Numbered from the stretch's first letter, positions 9,450 to 18,401 are shown. The stretch: DNA of 64,000 nt from Maricaulis sp047308265 (GCF_047308265.1 NZ_JBKQWY010000007.1:1-64000); one strand, 5' to 3'. Notes: generated by a model from the letters alone, not told the origin. Program-made: numbers and translations.

Positions 9450-9964
9450 TGAGCCAAGTCCGCGCACAGACAGAGGCCGGGTTTTCACTCCTTGAGGTTC
9501 TGGTCGCCATCACGATTGTTAGCCTGATGGCAGCAACGGTGGTGCTGAGCATCGGAGTGGGGCGGTCTCCCTTGCGCGTGGAAACGGAAACCTTGGTGCT
9601 CAGCCTGCATCATGCCCATGACCAGGCGATTGCGACGGGATTGCCAACCGGGCTGGCATTGGGAGCGGATGGGGAGAGTTATGCCTTTCTCTTCTATCTC
9701 GACGGTCGGTGGTGGCCGGTTCAGGGGCAGCCGACCCTCTCCCACCACGATCTGGCCGAACGGGTGCGTATCGGTGTTCAGGATCGACCTGTCTGGCTGG
9801 ATGAAAGTGAACCCGAGGAGCTTATGCTCCTGCCGCTTTTCTGGTTCGACCCGGCAGGGCTGAACGAGCCGTTCGAGCTGTGGCTGGATCATCGTGGTGA
9901 CCGTGTCTTCATTACGCGTTCCTCCCAGGGCGATATTCGCGTTCGGGGTGAGGGAGAGGCCTGA
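9449..9964 (+). CDS. gspH: Minor pseudopilin GspH
   Basis: The 171-residue protein has a leader ending TEAG before FSLLEVLVAITIVSLMAATV, the prepilin-type cleavage site. The globular C-terminal part follows the GspH plan, with long beta-rich stretches ending DRVFITRSSQGDIRVRGEG. GspH is part of the pseudopilus tip, with GspI, GspJ and GspK. The gene overlaps both neighbours by single bases (TGATG junctions), which implies coupled translation. Identity rests on position and length more than on sequence, which is variable in this family. Confidence 0.88.
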   Translation: MSQVRAQTEAGFSLLEVLVAITIVSLMAATVVLSIGVGRSPLRVETETLVLSLHHAHDQAIATGLPTGLALGADGESYAFLFYLDGRWWPVQGQPTLSHHDLAERVRIGVQDRPVWLDESEPEELMLLPLFWFDPAGLNEPFELWLDHRGDRVFITRSSQGDIRVRGEGEA

Positions 9965-10323
9965 TGGCACGCGAGGCCGGTTTTTCCCTGATTGAGGTCC
10001 TTGTCTCGATCGCCGTTCTGGCCCTGGCGGGTGTGTCGCTGCTTAATCTGATGGGGGCAACGACACGCAATGCGGCCCAGGTGGAAGAGCGCAGCCTTGC
10101 CCTTTTGGCCGCGGAAAACCTGCTCAACATGGACATATTGCGGCCGGGGGCGCCGGAAGGCCGCTCCGGTACCTATGAATTGGCGGGGCAGAATTATGAC
10201 TGGCGCCTGTCGGTGACGCCGTCTGGAACACCGGATCTTGTCCGGGTGACGCTCATCGTCCGCCCTGAAGGGGAACAGCGTGTTCTGGTCGAAATGGAAA
10301 CCTTTCGGCGGGGTCGATCATAA
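9964..10323 (+). CDS. gspI: Minor pseudopilin GspI
   Basis: A 119-residue pseudopilin with a very short leader (MAREAG) before FSLIEVLVSIAVLALAGVSL. GspI is the central tip subunit, forming a trimer with GspJ and GspK. The motif AAENLLNMDILRPG and the later YDWRLSVTPSG fit the GspI fold. Start and stop overlap those of gspH and gspJ by one base each. Confidence 0.9.
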   Translation: MAREAGFSLIEVLVSIAVLALAGVSLLNLMGATTRNAAQVEERSLALLAAENLLNMDILRPGAPEGRSGTYELAGQNYDWRLSVTPSGTPDLVRVTLIVRPEGEQRVLVEMETFRRGRS

Positions 10324-10985
10324 TGGCCCGGCTTCCTGATCCAGTCCGGAGCGAGGCCGGGTTCTCGCTTCTTGAAATCCTGGTTGCGGTGTTTGTGTTC
10401 TCGCTGGTGGCGTCGGCCTCGGTGATGATGATGTCCACGGCCATCAGCAGCGAAGAAGTCGCGCGTGCAGCAATGGACAGGGTGGCGCAGCTTGACCGGG
10501 TGCGCACCGTTTTGCGGGACGACCTGGGACAGGTAGTCGCGCGTCCAACCCGTGATGCAGACGGTTTGACCAGCCCCTATGTGTTTGCCGCTGCCGAGAC
10601 CGGCATTCCTGATCTGGCCGATCGGGACGAGACTGTTGTTTTGGCGTTTACCCGTCGGGGGGCGGCCAATCCCGGTCGATTAAGGCCTCGCAGCTCGCTC
10701 CTGCGAGTGGAGTATTTGCTGGAAGGAAACCAGCTAGTGCGTCGTATCTACGGCTATCCCGACCCGACGCAAGAGACGGATATCCAAACCGACATATTGC
10801 TGGACGGCGTTGAAGCGTTTGAGCTGGAAATCCTGAGTGGCACATCGTGGACGCGCAGTTTTCTGGTGCCCCCGTCAGGCTCAAACACCAGTTTGCCTCG
10901 CGCCGTGAGGCTGCGTTACGAGATGCCTGGTGTTGGTGAGATCGAACATGTTCTCATCACGCCCGGAGGCGCATTCGCCCCATGA
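10323..10985 (+). CDS. gspJ: Minor pseudopilin GspJ
   Basis: The 220-residue precursor has a leader ending RSEAG before FSLLEILVAVFVFSLVASAS, and the larger globular domain typical of GspJ. That domain contains DRVAQLDRVRTVLRDDLGQV and LLRVEYLLEGNQLVRRIYGY, which match the family's usual layout. It joins GspI and GspK in the pseudopilus tip. It overlaps gspK by four bases (ATGA). Confidence 0.92.
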   Translation: MARLPDPVRSEAGFSLLEILVAVFVFSLVASASVMMMSTAISSEEVARAAMDRVAQLDRVRTVLRDDLGQVVARPTRDADGLTSPYVFAAAETGIPDLADRDETVVLAFTRRGAANPGRLRPRSSLLRVEYLLEGNQLVRRIYGYPDPTQETDIQTDILLDGVEAFELEILSGTSWTRSFLVPPSGSNTSLPRAVRLRYEMPGVGEIEHVLITPGGAFAP

Positions 10986-11989
10986 AGAAGAAGCACGACC
11001 ATTCCCGTTCCAAGCGCCGCGAACGTGGCGCAAGTCTTGTGGCGACCCTCATGGTGATCAGCCTGATCAGTCTGATCGCCGTTTCTCTCGCGACGGATAT
11101 GCGTTTCTCAGCAAGGCGCTCCATCAATATGGAGGTGCGGGATCAGGCGCATTGGTATGCGCTCGGCGCACGCGATTATGCGGAAAGCCTGGTTGCCCGT
11201 CTGGTGGAGGCCCCCGACACAGCGTTTCGGCCCGATGCAGCCTGGCTGGATGGCCCCCAGATCTTTCCGATCGAGGACGGCCAGCTGGCTGGGCATATTC
11301 GTGACGGCAATAACTGCTTCAACCTCAATGCCCTGGTGGTGGTCGATGAGCAGGGTTATCGGCAGGTTGTGCCAGAGGAACAACGGCGTCTGGAAGTTCT
11401 GATGCAAGCCGTCGGACTGCCGGGAAGCTTGTCCGTTCAGTTATCAGCTGAGGTCGCCGATTGGATCGACACGGACAGTCGCCCGATTGGCGGGGGGGCG
11501 GAAGACACCTCCTATGACCGGCTGCTGCGACCGCGGCGTCCGAGCAATACTCTTATGGTCGAGCGCGAGGAAATGCTGGCCTTGCGGTCGATGACGCCTC
11601 GGGCCTACGAACAGATCGAACCATTTGTGTGCACGCGTCCGGACACGGACCCGCTACCGATCAATCTGAATACGCTCAGCCTGGATGATGTGCCTTTGAT
11701 GCGGGCCGCGCTGGGGGGGCAGATCAGCCGCGCGGTGGCAGAGACCGTCTTGTCAAAACGTCCGCCAGACGGGTTCGAGGCAGTCACGGAATTCTGGCAG
11801 ATGGAAGAGATCCAGGCACTTGACCTGGACAGTTCACTGCAGGCGCGCTTCGCCGTAACCACTCAATACTTTGAAATCGACATTGACGTCCTGTATGCCG
11901 GGCAACGCTACCGGTTGAGTGAAGTCATCGAGGCACGGGCTGGCAGCGAGCCGATCCGTTTGACACAACGCTACGGAATCTTTTCATGA
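10982..11989 (+). CDS. gspK: Minor pseudopilin GspK (tip protein)
   Basis: GspK caps the pseudopilus tip. The 335-residue protein has a basic leader and the hydrophobic helix ASLVATLMVISLISLIAVSL. As in known GspK proteins, the +5 Glu of other pseudopilins is not obvious here. The large domain includes DGNNCFNLNALV, VADWIDTDSRP and PLPINLNTLSLDDVPL, typical GspK segments. The gene overlaps gspJ and gspL by four bases each. Confidence 0.95.
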   Translation: MKKKHDHSRSKRRERGASLVATLMVISLISLIAVSLATDMRFSARRSINMEVRDQAHWYALGARDYAESLVARLVEAPDTAFRPDAAWLDGPQIFPIEDGQLAGHIRDGNNCFNLNALVVVDEQGYRQVVPEEQRRLEVLMQAVGLPGSLSVQLSAEVADWIDTDSRPIGGGAEDTSYDRLLRPRRPSNTLMVEREEMLALRSMTPRAYEQIEPFVCTRPDTDPLPINLNTLSLDDVPLMRAALGGQISRAVAETVLSKRPPDGFEAVTEFWQMEEIQALDLDSSLQARFAVTTQYFEIDIDVLYAGQRYRLSEVIEARAGSEPIRLTQRYGIFS

Positions 11990-13209
11990 GCCTGGATCTA
12001 GTCCTTCACCTGATGCCTGACGACAAGGTGTCATGGTCGGTGATCAACCGCGAAACGCGCGGGCGTGTGCGCTCAGGCCAGGTCGAGGCCGACGCGCCAC
12101 TGTCCATTCCAGCGTTCGAGGGCGTGGATCGGACGCTCTGTCTTTTGCCCTCTGAATTGATCTACACAACCCGGCTGGATGTGCCGGCGCGTAACGAACG
12201 GGAGGCCCTGCAGGCTGCGCCTTTCTTGCTGGAAGACGAGCTCGCGTCGGATCTTGAGTCCACGCTCATTACGCTCGGTCGCAAGGGAGAAGACGGACGA
12301 GTGGCTTGTGCTGTGGACAAGGACCGGGTGGCCGCATGGTTCCAGCGGCTGGCGCCGGCTCTGGTTCGACCAATCTACACATTGCCCGATTGCTTGGCTC
12401 TGGCGCCGGAAGGGGCCGCACTCAGCCTGTTCAATCGGCAAGGTTCTGTTGTGTTTCTCTACGGACACGATGTCGTTCAGCCCGGCAAACCCTGGGGGGG
12501 TGCCGCAGATCAGCGCCTGTTCGATCAGGTTCTGTCGGCGCTGGTGCATGGATTGGATGACCAGCGCATTGCTGTGTCACCCGCACTCGGTCTGGCCGGT
12601 CCGCATGTCGACACACTGACCGACATGCCGCTGGATATGCGGGCTTCCGCAATTGATGACAGCGATCTGAACGCATTGCCGGGACTGTTTGGTGCAGGGC
12701 TGTCGGCCCGCTTCGAATGGAGCAGCGTGCTTCGGCCTTTGCGGAGAACAGGGGTGATGGCCGCCGGTGTACTGGTCTGTGCAGGTCTGCTGATGGCGGC
12801 CGAGATGGTCTACTACAACTGGCAGGCAGATCGATATGACACTGCCAGTGTCGCACATTTTGATGCGGCTTTCGGCGATGAGGTGGGCGCTCAAATCACA
12901 CCGGTGACCGCACGCCGCATTCTGGATCGACGTCTGGCGGATGCTGGCCTGGGGCAGGATTCCAGCTCTTTCCTCGACCTGATGGCTGGGCTGGACCAGC
13001 TGACTGAGGGCATGGATCAGATCCGGGTGGACCATGTGCGATTTGATCGTGAGCGTTTGGAATTGTCTGTGTCTGCGATTTACGACGAGTTTTCCGACTT
13101 CGATGCCCTGTCCGAGCGTGCCGGGCAGCTGGGACTTGGTCTGGATGACCAGGGGTCCCGTGAGACCGACCAGGGTATTGAGGGTGATTTTGTGTTGAGG
13201 CTGCCATGA
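11986..13209 (+). CDS. gspL: Type II secretion protein GspL
   Basis: GspL recruits the GspE ATPase to the membrane. The 407 residues divide into an actin-like cytoplasmic domain (about 1-235), one membrane segment near residues 258-278 (MAAGVLVCAGLLMAAEMVYY), and a periplasmic ferredoxin-like domain. The N-terminal domain is divergent, and the call leans on topology and gene order between gspK and gspM. The ATG overlaps the gspK stop and the end overlaps gspM by four bases. Confidence 0.9.
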   Translation: MSLDLVLHLMPDDKVSWSVINRETRGRVRSGQVEADAPLSIPAFEGVDRTLCLLPSELIYTTRLDVPARNEREALQAAPFLLEDELASDLESTLITLGRKGEDGRVACAVDKDRVAAWFQRLAPALVRPIYTLPDCLALAPEGAALSLFNRQGSVVFLYGHDVVQPGKPWGGAADQRLFDQVLSALVHGLDDQRIAVSPALGLAGPHVDTLTDMPLDMRASAIDDSDLNALPGLFGAGLSARFEWSSVLRPLRRTGVMAAGVLVCAGLLMAAEMVYYNWQADRYDTASVAHFDAAFGDEVGAQITPVTARRILDRRLADAGLGQDSSSFLDLMAGLDQLTEGMDQIRVDHVRFDRERLELSVSAIYDEFSDFDALSERAGQLGLGLDDQGSRETDQGIEGDFVLRLP

Positions 13210-13706
13210 ACCGTTTCCTGACACCGCTTCTCCAGGCCTGGGGCGATCGCAGCCCACGCGAACAGATCATGCTGGGCGTGATGGGGCTGTTGGCTTTTGT
13301 CATTCTGGGGCAGATGTTGATTGTCCATCCTTTGCTCAATGCCCACGCGCGGGCTGAAGGGAATTATGCGGCGGCGATGCGCATGTTCCGCGGGATCGAA
13401 GCCGATATTGCCACCTTGCGGGATCTACGTCAGGAAAATGGACCGACCGCAACCGATCAACGGCCCTTGCGCACCGTAGTGGGCGGACTGGCCCTGGGGC
13501 ATCAAATTCCGATCGCGCGCCTTGTGCCCTCGGACAATGGTCAGCTGACGGTGAACATCACGCGGGCCGAAACGCGCAGGTTGATGCAGTGGCTCGTCGA
13601 ACTGGATGCCAATCACGACATCGAAGTGGTGACCTCCACCATTGACCGCCTCGATGATCTCCACGTCGAGGCCTATCTCGTCTTGCAACGTCGCGGGGGG
13701 CAATAG
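13206..13706 (+). CDS. gspM: Type II secretion protein GspM
   Basis: The 166-residue protein has one N-terminal membrane segment (about residues 19-38, IMLGVMGLLAFVILGQMLIV) preceded by the SPRE motif common in GspM. A periplasmic ferredoxin-like domain follows, with coiled-coil character after the membrane. GspM partners GspL in the inner-membrane platform. It overlaps gspL by four bases and ends two bases before gspN. Confidence 0.9.
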   Translation: MNRFLTPLLQAWGDRSPREQIMLGVMGLLAFVILGQMLIVHPLLNAHARAEGNYAAAMRMFRGIEADIATLRDLRQENGPTATDQRPLRTVVGGLALGHQIPIARLVPSDNGQLTVNITRAETRRLMQWLVELDANHDIEVVTSTIDRLDDLHVEAYLVLQRRGGQ

Positions 13707-13708
13707 CC

Positions 13709-14461
13709 ATGTTGACGGCCAATACTCACCTGGGATTGATGCTGCGCCTGGGTCTTGTTCTGACCTGTCTGACGGTTCTGTGGCTGGTCGTGCTGATGCC
13801 GGTGAAACTGGTGACGTCGCTTATGGGGGGACCTTTGGCGACCGGCGACAGTTTCGGGAGCGTCTGGGACGGGCGGATTTTCAATGCCCATATCGCCGGC
13901 GACACGGTGGATCGCATCCAGGTTCAGCTGGATCCGCTCGCTCTGTTCTCCGGGCAGGCAGCGGGCCATGTCGCGATTTCGGATTCTCAGCTGCGCGGGG
14001 ATGCCTATATGTCTCTGTCGGGCTCGCGGGTTCGGGCACAAGATCTTGATTTGCGTGTGGACCTGGGCCGACTGAGCATCACGGACCTGCCGGGCATAAA
14101 TCCGCAAGATCCGGTTTATGTCAGGATCCAGAGCCTGGTTCTGGACGAGGGCGACTGCGTGGAGGCCCGCGGTCTGGTTCAGTCCGGGGCGCTGGTGCCG
14201 GTTGGTCAGCTGTATGGCGTGGTCGCGCCCGAGATCGAAGGCTATCTGGCTTGCCATGAGGGACGTCCCGCGATCGACCTCGCAGGAGACACGCCGGACA
14301 TGTCGTTTGAGGGCCGGGTTGTGTTTGACGCTGCCGGATATAACTGGACACTGACGGTTGAAACCCAGCGCGCAGATCTGGCTGAAGCGCTGGCTTTGAT
14401 GGGGTTCAGCCAGACATCAGGGGGATGGCAACATGTCGGGCAGACACCGTATCCGCGCTAG
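13709..14461 (+). CDS. gspN: Type II secretion protein GspN
   Basis: A 250-residue protein with one N-terminal membrane segment (about residues 10-35, LRLGLVLTCLTVLWLVVLMP) and a periplasmic domain rich in predicted beta strands, as in GspN. The GGPLATGDSFGSVWDGRI segment resembles the 'G-VW-G' region of the family. GspN is not needed in every T2SS. The gene follows gspM directly and overlaps the downstream lipoprotein gene by 29 bases. Confidence 0.85.
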   Translation: MLTANTHLGLMLRLGLVLTCLTVLWLVVLMPVKLVTSLMGGPLATGDSFGSVWDGRIFNAHIAGDTVDRIQVQLDPLALFSGQAAGHVAISDSQLRGDAYMSLSGSRVRAQDLDLRVDLGRLSITDLPGINPQDPVYVRIQSLVLDEGDCVEARGLVQSGALVPVGQLYGVVAPEIEGYLACHEGRPAIDLAGDTPDMSFEGRVVFDAAGYNWTLTVETQRADLAEALALMGFSQTSGGWQHVGQTPYPR

Positions 14462-14993
14462 ATCCACACTCGCAGTGCTGGTCGCCGCCTTCCTGTCAGC
14501 CTGTGCGACCCCGACCCAACAGGGTGAAGCGGCTCTTCCGCCACCGTTTGCGACTGCGCCCGCAGCACCGGCTGCCGCTCCGGCGGCGCTGGCCGAGGCA
14601 CTCGCACCGCAAAGACTTGTCGCGGGTGAATGCGGGATTTTTTTCTGGTCAGCGGGTCCGGAGCGTCCCTTCATCGCTTTTGAGAATTTGAGTTATGGCA
14701 TCCTGCGCATCCAGCTCGACGGTCGCACACTGGAATACGCGATGGATGTGCGAGAACCGGTCTTTGTGATCGGAGACCGTTATGAGCGTCGAGTGGGTGA
14801 AACGGGCCATTTTGACAGTCTGACACTCACGGCTCAGGCGGATTCGGCGGTCGGGAGTGATGTCCTGTTCACCGAGGGCTTTCTGCGTGTGACCCGCCCG
14901 GACGGCTCCTTGCTGGTCCAACCGGTCCGAGGGGCCAGTCGGTGTGCGACGGACGAGAATACCTCATCCGCAGGCAGCCTCCCGACGGGCTAG
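14433..14993 (+). CDS. Lipoprotein at the end of the gsp operon, function unknown
   Basis: The 186-residue protein starts with a basic segment and a lipoprotein signal with lipobox LSAC (Cys near residue 25), followed by a Pro/Ala-rich linker. The rest is compact and probably beta-rich (GILRIQLDGRTLEYAMDVRE). I do not recognise a domain. It overlaps gspN by 29 bases, so it is almost surely part of the gsp operon. A role as an outer-membrane lipoprotein helping the secretin, like a pilotin, is a guess from position only. Its TAG stop shares a CTAG with the convergent peptidase gene. Confidence 0.75.
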   Translation: MSGRHRIRARSTLAVLVAAFLSACATPTQQGEAALPPPFATAPAAPAAAPAALAEALAPQRLVAGECGIFFWSAGPERPFIAFENLSYGILRIQLDGRTLEYAMDVREPVFVIGDRYERRVGETGHFDSLTLTAQADSAVGSDVLFTEGFLRVTRPDGSLLVQPVRGASRCATDENTSSAGSLPTG

Positions 14994-15472
14994 CCAAACA
15001 CGAGGTCGGCGCCCGCGAACGCACGGGCCCACCAGCTCAGTGCTATGCCAAGAGCCAGCCACGGGCCAAAGGCGACCCGGATTCGACCGTGCAGGGGTTG
15101 GCGGCGAATCACGGCGAGCAGAACCGCGAACAACACACCGCTGCCCGCTCCGATCAGCAAGATCACCGGCAGAAACCCCGCGCCGCACCAGGCGCCGCCC
15201 ACCGCAAGCAGTTTGGCGTCTCCGCGACCCAGCCCATCCACGCCCCGCAGATAGCGGAATCCGGTCTCCACGGCCCAGAACAGGCCATAACCGATCAGTG
15301 CGCCGGCCAGTGCCAGAACAGGCGTTTGGGTGAGGACAAGATTGACCAGCAGCCCGACGGCCAGAAGTGGCAGTGTGACTCGATCGGGGAGACGATAGGT
15401 CCGCGCATCCACCCAGCTTAGCCAGGCCAGGGCCGACCATAAAAGAGCTGTGGCACCAATTAAGTAAAGCAT
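14990..15472 (-). CDS. Short prepilin peptidase (GspO/A24 family), no methyltransferase half
   Basis: An A24 aspartic peptidase of 160 residues with six or so membrane segments. The two catalytic Asp motifs are visible: WVDARTYRLPD (Asp22) and GLGRGDAKLL (Asp85). Full-length GspO/PilD is about 280 residues, with a cytoplasmic zinc/methyltransferase half. That half is absent here, so the protein should cleave but not N-methylate pseudopilins. It lies convergent to the gsp operon and most likely serves it, while a second peptidase (43996-44490) serves the Tad pilus. Its start is 69 bases from the divergent phnC. Confidence 0.88.
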   Translation of the reverse strand: MLYLIGATALLWSALAWLSWVDARTYRLPDRVTLPLLAVGLLVNLVLTQTPVLALAGALIGYGLFWAVETGFRYLRGVDGLGRGDAKLLAVGGAWCGAGFLPVILLIGAGSGVLFAVLLAVIRRQPLHGRIRVAFGPWLALGIALSWWARAFAGADLVFG

Positions 15473-15541
15473 CGCAGACTTGTCACATGACGGAGATAGG
15501 GCTTATGCGAACACCTATGCCGTAGCAAAGGGTCAAGTACA

Positions 15542-16357
15542 ATGTCCGAGGCCGCCGCGCCTGTCCGCGAAAACTCCAAGGCTGTTGAAGCGCAAAGCGT
15601 TTCCATGACCTTTGGCGAAACTCGAGCGCTCGACGCCGTTCATCTCAGTGTGGACCGGGGCGAGATGGTGGCTCTTATCGGGCCGTCCGGGTCAGGCAAG
15701 TCCACGCTTTTGCGTGTCGCTGCCGGCCTGCAGGTCGCTGATACATCCTCCGGCCCGATCTCGGTGCTGGGTGACAAGGTTCAGGCCGGTGGAAAATTGG
15801 CCCGCACGCCGCGCCACCGCCGGGCTCGACTGGGTTTTATCTTCCAGCAATTCAATCTCGTTGGCCGTCTGACCCTGTTCAAGAACGTGCTCCTGGGCGC
15901 GTTAGGGCATTTGCCGGTCTGGCGCGGGGCGTTAGGCCTGTTTCCCGCAGCGGTTAAGCAATCGGCCATGGATGCCCTGACACGTGTGGGGATCGCCGAT
16001 TTTGCCGGTCGGCGTGCGTCCAATCTTTCGGGAGGGCAGCAACAGCGTGGTGCCATCGCGCGGGCCCTTGTCCAGAAAGCCGAGGTCCTGTTTGCGGACG
16101 AGCCCATTGCATCGCTGGACCCGGTTTCGGCCCGCAATGTGATGGAGCTTCTGGCCGAGCTGAATGCGGATGACGGCCTGACGGTCGTAGTCACCCTTCA
16201 TCAGGTCGATTATGCGCGCCGCTACTGCGCGCGCACAGTCGCCCTGAACAAGGGACATATTGTCTATGACGGGCCGAGCGAAGGGCTCACCAAGGACAAG
16301 CTGATTGAAATCTACGGTCCGGAATACGAGGCCGCCTTTTATGGAGGTGAAGAGTGA
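15542..16357 (+). CDS. phnC: Phosphonate/phosphite-type ABC transporter ATP-binding protein PhnC
   Basis: The 271-residue ATPase carries Walker A GPSGSGKST (residues 47-55), a Q loop in FIFQQFNLVGRLTLFKNVLL, signature LSGGQQQR, and Walker B VLFADEPIASLD. The GRLTLFKNVLLGALGHLP segment is characteristic of PhnC. It should energise uptake of a phosphonate or related phosphorus compound with the fused PhnD-PhnE downstream. The stop overlaps the downstream gene. A single TTGTCAC (15480-15486), like half a Pho box, lies upstream, but no second repeat is seen. Confidence 0.93.
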   Translation: MSEAAAPVRENSKAVEAQSVSMTFGETRALDAVHLSVDRGEMVALIGPSGSGKSTLLRVAAGLQVADTSSGPISVLGDKVQAGGKLARTPRHRRARLGFIFQQFNLVGRLTLFKNVLLGALGHLPVWRGALGLFPAAVKQSAMDALTRVGIADFAGRRASNLSGGQQQRGAIARALVQKAEVLFADEPIASLDPVSARNVMELLAELNADDGLTVVVTLHQVDYARRYCARTVALNKGHIVYDGPSEGLTKDKLIEIYGPEYEAAFYGGEE

Positions 16358-18375
16358 TGCGCGCTCTGTCACGCCTGTTTGCGACCCTTCTGGCCGGTCT
16401 CGCTCTTGCGACGCTGGCCGCCTGTGCTCCGGCCGGAAACACGGATGTATCCGCCGAAACGGATGCCAGCGGCGAAAGCGGCGAGCGCCGCACGCTCAAT
16501 TTCGGGATTATTGCTACCGAATCGACGGCCGGTGTTGAAAGCAACTGGCGTCCGCTGATCGATGCCATGTCGGAATGGACCGGCTACGACATCCAGCCCT
16601 ATTTCGCGTCTGACTATGCCGGCATGATCCAGGCCATGCGCTATGACAGCGTGCAGTTTGGCTGGTTCTCCAATTTCTCCGGTCTACAGGCTGTGCGCCT
16701 GTCGGGCGGGGAAGTGTTTGCCAAAGCAACCTACCCCGATGGGGCCGAGGGGTATTACTCGGTTCTCCTCGTCCCGGTGGAGAGCGAGATCAATTCACTG
16801 GACGATCTGTTGAGCTGTGATGGATCGATCGATTTTGGCATGGGCGATCCCAATTCGACATCCGGTTTCCTGGTGCCGTCGGCATTTATCTTTGCACCGC
16901 GCGGGATCGATCCCAATGCCTGTTTCAATTCGGTCACCAATGCCAGTCATGAGGCGAATATCCTGGCCGTTGCCAACGGTCTGGTTGATGTCGCGACCAA
17001 TAACACGACCAATCTGGAAGTGATTGCCCGCAGTCGGCCGGATGTTCGTGCGCAGGTCCGAGAAATTTGGCGCTCGCCGATGATCCAGACCGATCCCATC
17101 ATCTGGCGTCGCGAGCTGGATGATGAAGCCAAGCGGCGACTGCAATACTTCTTCATGAATTATGGTCGCATGGGCACGCCGGAGGAGATCGCCGAGGCGC
17201 GCGCCATTTTGACGCCGCTCTTTTTCGGGACTTTCCTGCCCTCATCCAATGCTCACCTCGATCCGATCGTCCAGCTGGAGATTGTCCGCAATCTGACGGC
17301 TGTACGAAATGACCCGGATTTGAGCGAAGAGGACCGTGCGGCGCAGATCGCTGACCTTGAAGCCCGTCTGGCCTCGGTCGAGGCCGGCAATTCCGAACTG
17401 GCCACGCTGGTCAGCTCCGCCGATACGGCCGAAATCGGCGAGACGGGGACCGACACAGGCGCACAGGCCTCCGGTGCCTGGACCCAGATCCTGGTGATTG
17501 TGGTCCTGGCGGCCGGCTTGTTCGTCGCCTTGCTCTGGGCGACAGCTCCACGCGGCCCGGGGCCGCGCGTTCCGTTCATGCAGCGTGCGATGAACACAGC
17601 CCTGAGTGCGGGTGTGGTGGTCATTCTGGTCTGGAGCTTCAACGCGGCCAATATGGATCGGGCTTATCTTCTCGTCGAAAACGCGGGGGATATGGGTGAA
17701 TTCATCGCCGGCTTCTTCCCGGAGAATTTGTTTGATGCGCAATCGCGCGGCAGTTACTGGCACGAGCTGAGCGAAGGCATTGGCGAGGCTCTGCCACAGA
17801 TGATCGTGACCGTTCAGATCGCTATCTGGGGCACATTCATTGCCGTACTGGCTGCTATCCCGTTCGGTCTTCTCAGCGCGCGGAATGTGGCGCCAGGCTG
17901 GGTCGTTCAGCCGGTTCGACGGTTGATGGATGTCTTCCGCTCGATCAACGAGCTGATCATTGCCCTGGTCTTTATCGCTGCTGTCGGGTTGGGCCCTCTG
18001 GCTGGTGTGATGGCCCTGGCCGTCCACACGACCGGTGTTCTGGCCAAGCTCTTCTCCGAGGCGGTTGAATCCATCGATCCCGGGCCAGTCGAAGGTGTGC
18101 GTGCGACCGGAGCGTCACCGCTGCACGAGGTGATCTGGGCGGTGATTCCCCAGGTTGCCCCGCTCTGGACCTCGTTTGGCTTGTATCGCTTTGAGTCCAA
18201 TGCCCGTTCGGCCACGGTTCTGGGTCTCATTGGCGCGGGCGGTATCGGTCAGATCCTGTTCGAAGCCGTTCGAGCGTTCGATTATCAACGTACGGCGGCG
18301 ATTGTTCTGGTGATCGTGATTGCGGTGAGCCTGATCGATCTGTTCTCGCAACTGCTCCGTAAGCGTCTCGTTTAA
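16357..18375 (+). CDS. phnDE: Fused PhnD-PhnE: phosphonate-type binding lipoprotein joined to the permease
   Basis: One uninterrupted 672-residue frame joins two normally separate subunits. Residues 1-24 are a lipoprotein signal (lipobox LAAC). Residues about 45-290 are a PhnD-type binding domain (FGIIATESTAGVESNWRPLI, GMGDPNSTSGFLVPSAF). A short coiled coil (about 300-350) leads to a membrane helix near 370-390. Residues about 400-672 are a PhnE-type permease with the EAA-like loop EGVRATGASPLHEVIWAVIP. The ATG at 16357 has GGAGGT 8 bases upstream and overlaps the phnC stop. Lipid anchoring followed by a membrane helix fits a binding domain tethered in the periplasm. The exact substrate (phosphonate, phosphite or phosphate) is not readable. 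Confidence 0.9.
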   Translation: MRALSRLFATLLAGLALATLAACAPAGNTDVSAETDASGESGERRTLNFGIIATESTAGVESNWRPLIDAMSEWTGYDIQPYFASDYAGMIQAMRYDSVQFGWFSNFSGLQAVRLSGGEVFAKATYPDGAEGYYSVLLVPVESEINSLDDLLSCDGSIDFGMGDPNSTSGFLVPSAFIFAPRGIDPNACFNSVTNASHEANILAVANGLVDVATNNTTNLEVIARSRPDVRAQVREIWRSPMIQTDPIIWRRELDDEAKRRLQYFFMNYGRMGTPEEIAEARAILTPLFFGTFLPSSNAHLDPIVQLEIVRNLTAVRNDPDLSEEDRAAQIADLEARLASVEAGNSELATLVSSADTAEIGETGTDTGAQASGAWTQILVIVVLAAGLFVALLWATAPRGPGPRVPFMQRAMNTALSAGVVVILVWSFNAANMDRAYLLVENAGDMGEFIAGFFPENLFDAQSRGSYWHELSEGIGEALPQMIVTVQIAIWGTFIAVLAAIPFGLLSARNVAPGWVVQPVRRLMDVFRSINELIIALVFIAAVGLGPLAGVMALAVHTTGVLAKLFSEAVESIDPGPVEGVRATGASPLHEVIWAVIPQVAPLWTSFGLYRFESNARSATVLGLIGAGGIGQILFEAVRAFDYQRTAAIVLVIVIAVSLIDLFSQLLRKRLV

Positions 18376-18383
18376 TCACAGAC

Positions 18384-18401
18384 GTGTCCCAGAAGTGTCA
18401 T
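18384..18401 (+). promoter_or_regulatory. Pho-box-like site upstream of the pstS-like gene
   Basis: GTGTCCC (18384-18390) and GTGTCAT (18395-18401) are two 7-base direct repeats separated by four bases. This is the spacing of the PhoB box (CTGTCAT-N4-CTGTCAT). A TATTGG that could act as a -10 starts 12 bases later. It lies 130 bases before the pstS-like start and just after phnDE, so it fits phosphate-starvation control. Confidence 0.5.

Noticed and set aside
15480..15486. A Pho box before phnC
   Set aside because: Only one TTGTCAC is present; no second repeat is found at the required 11-base spacing.
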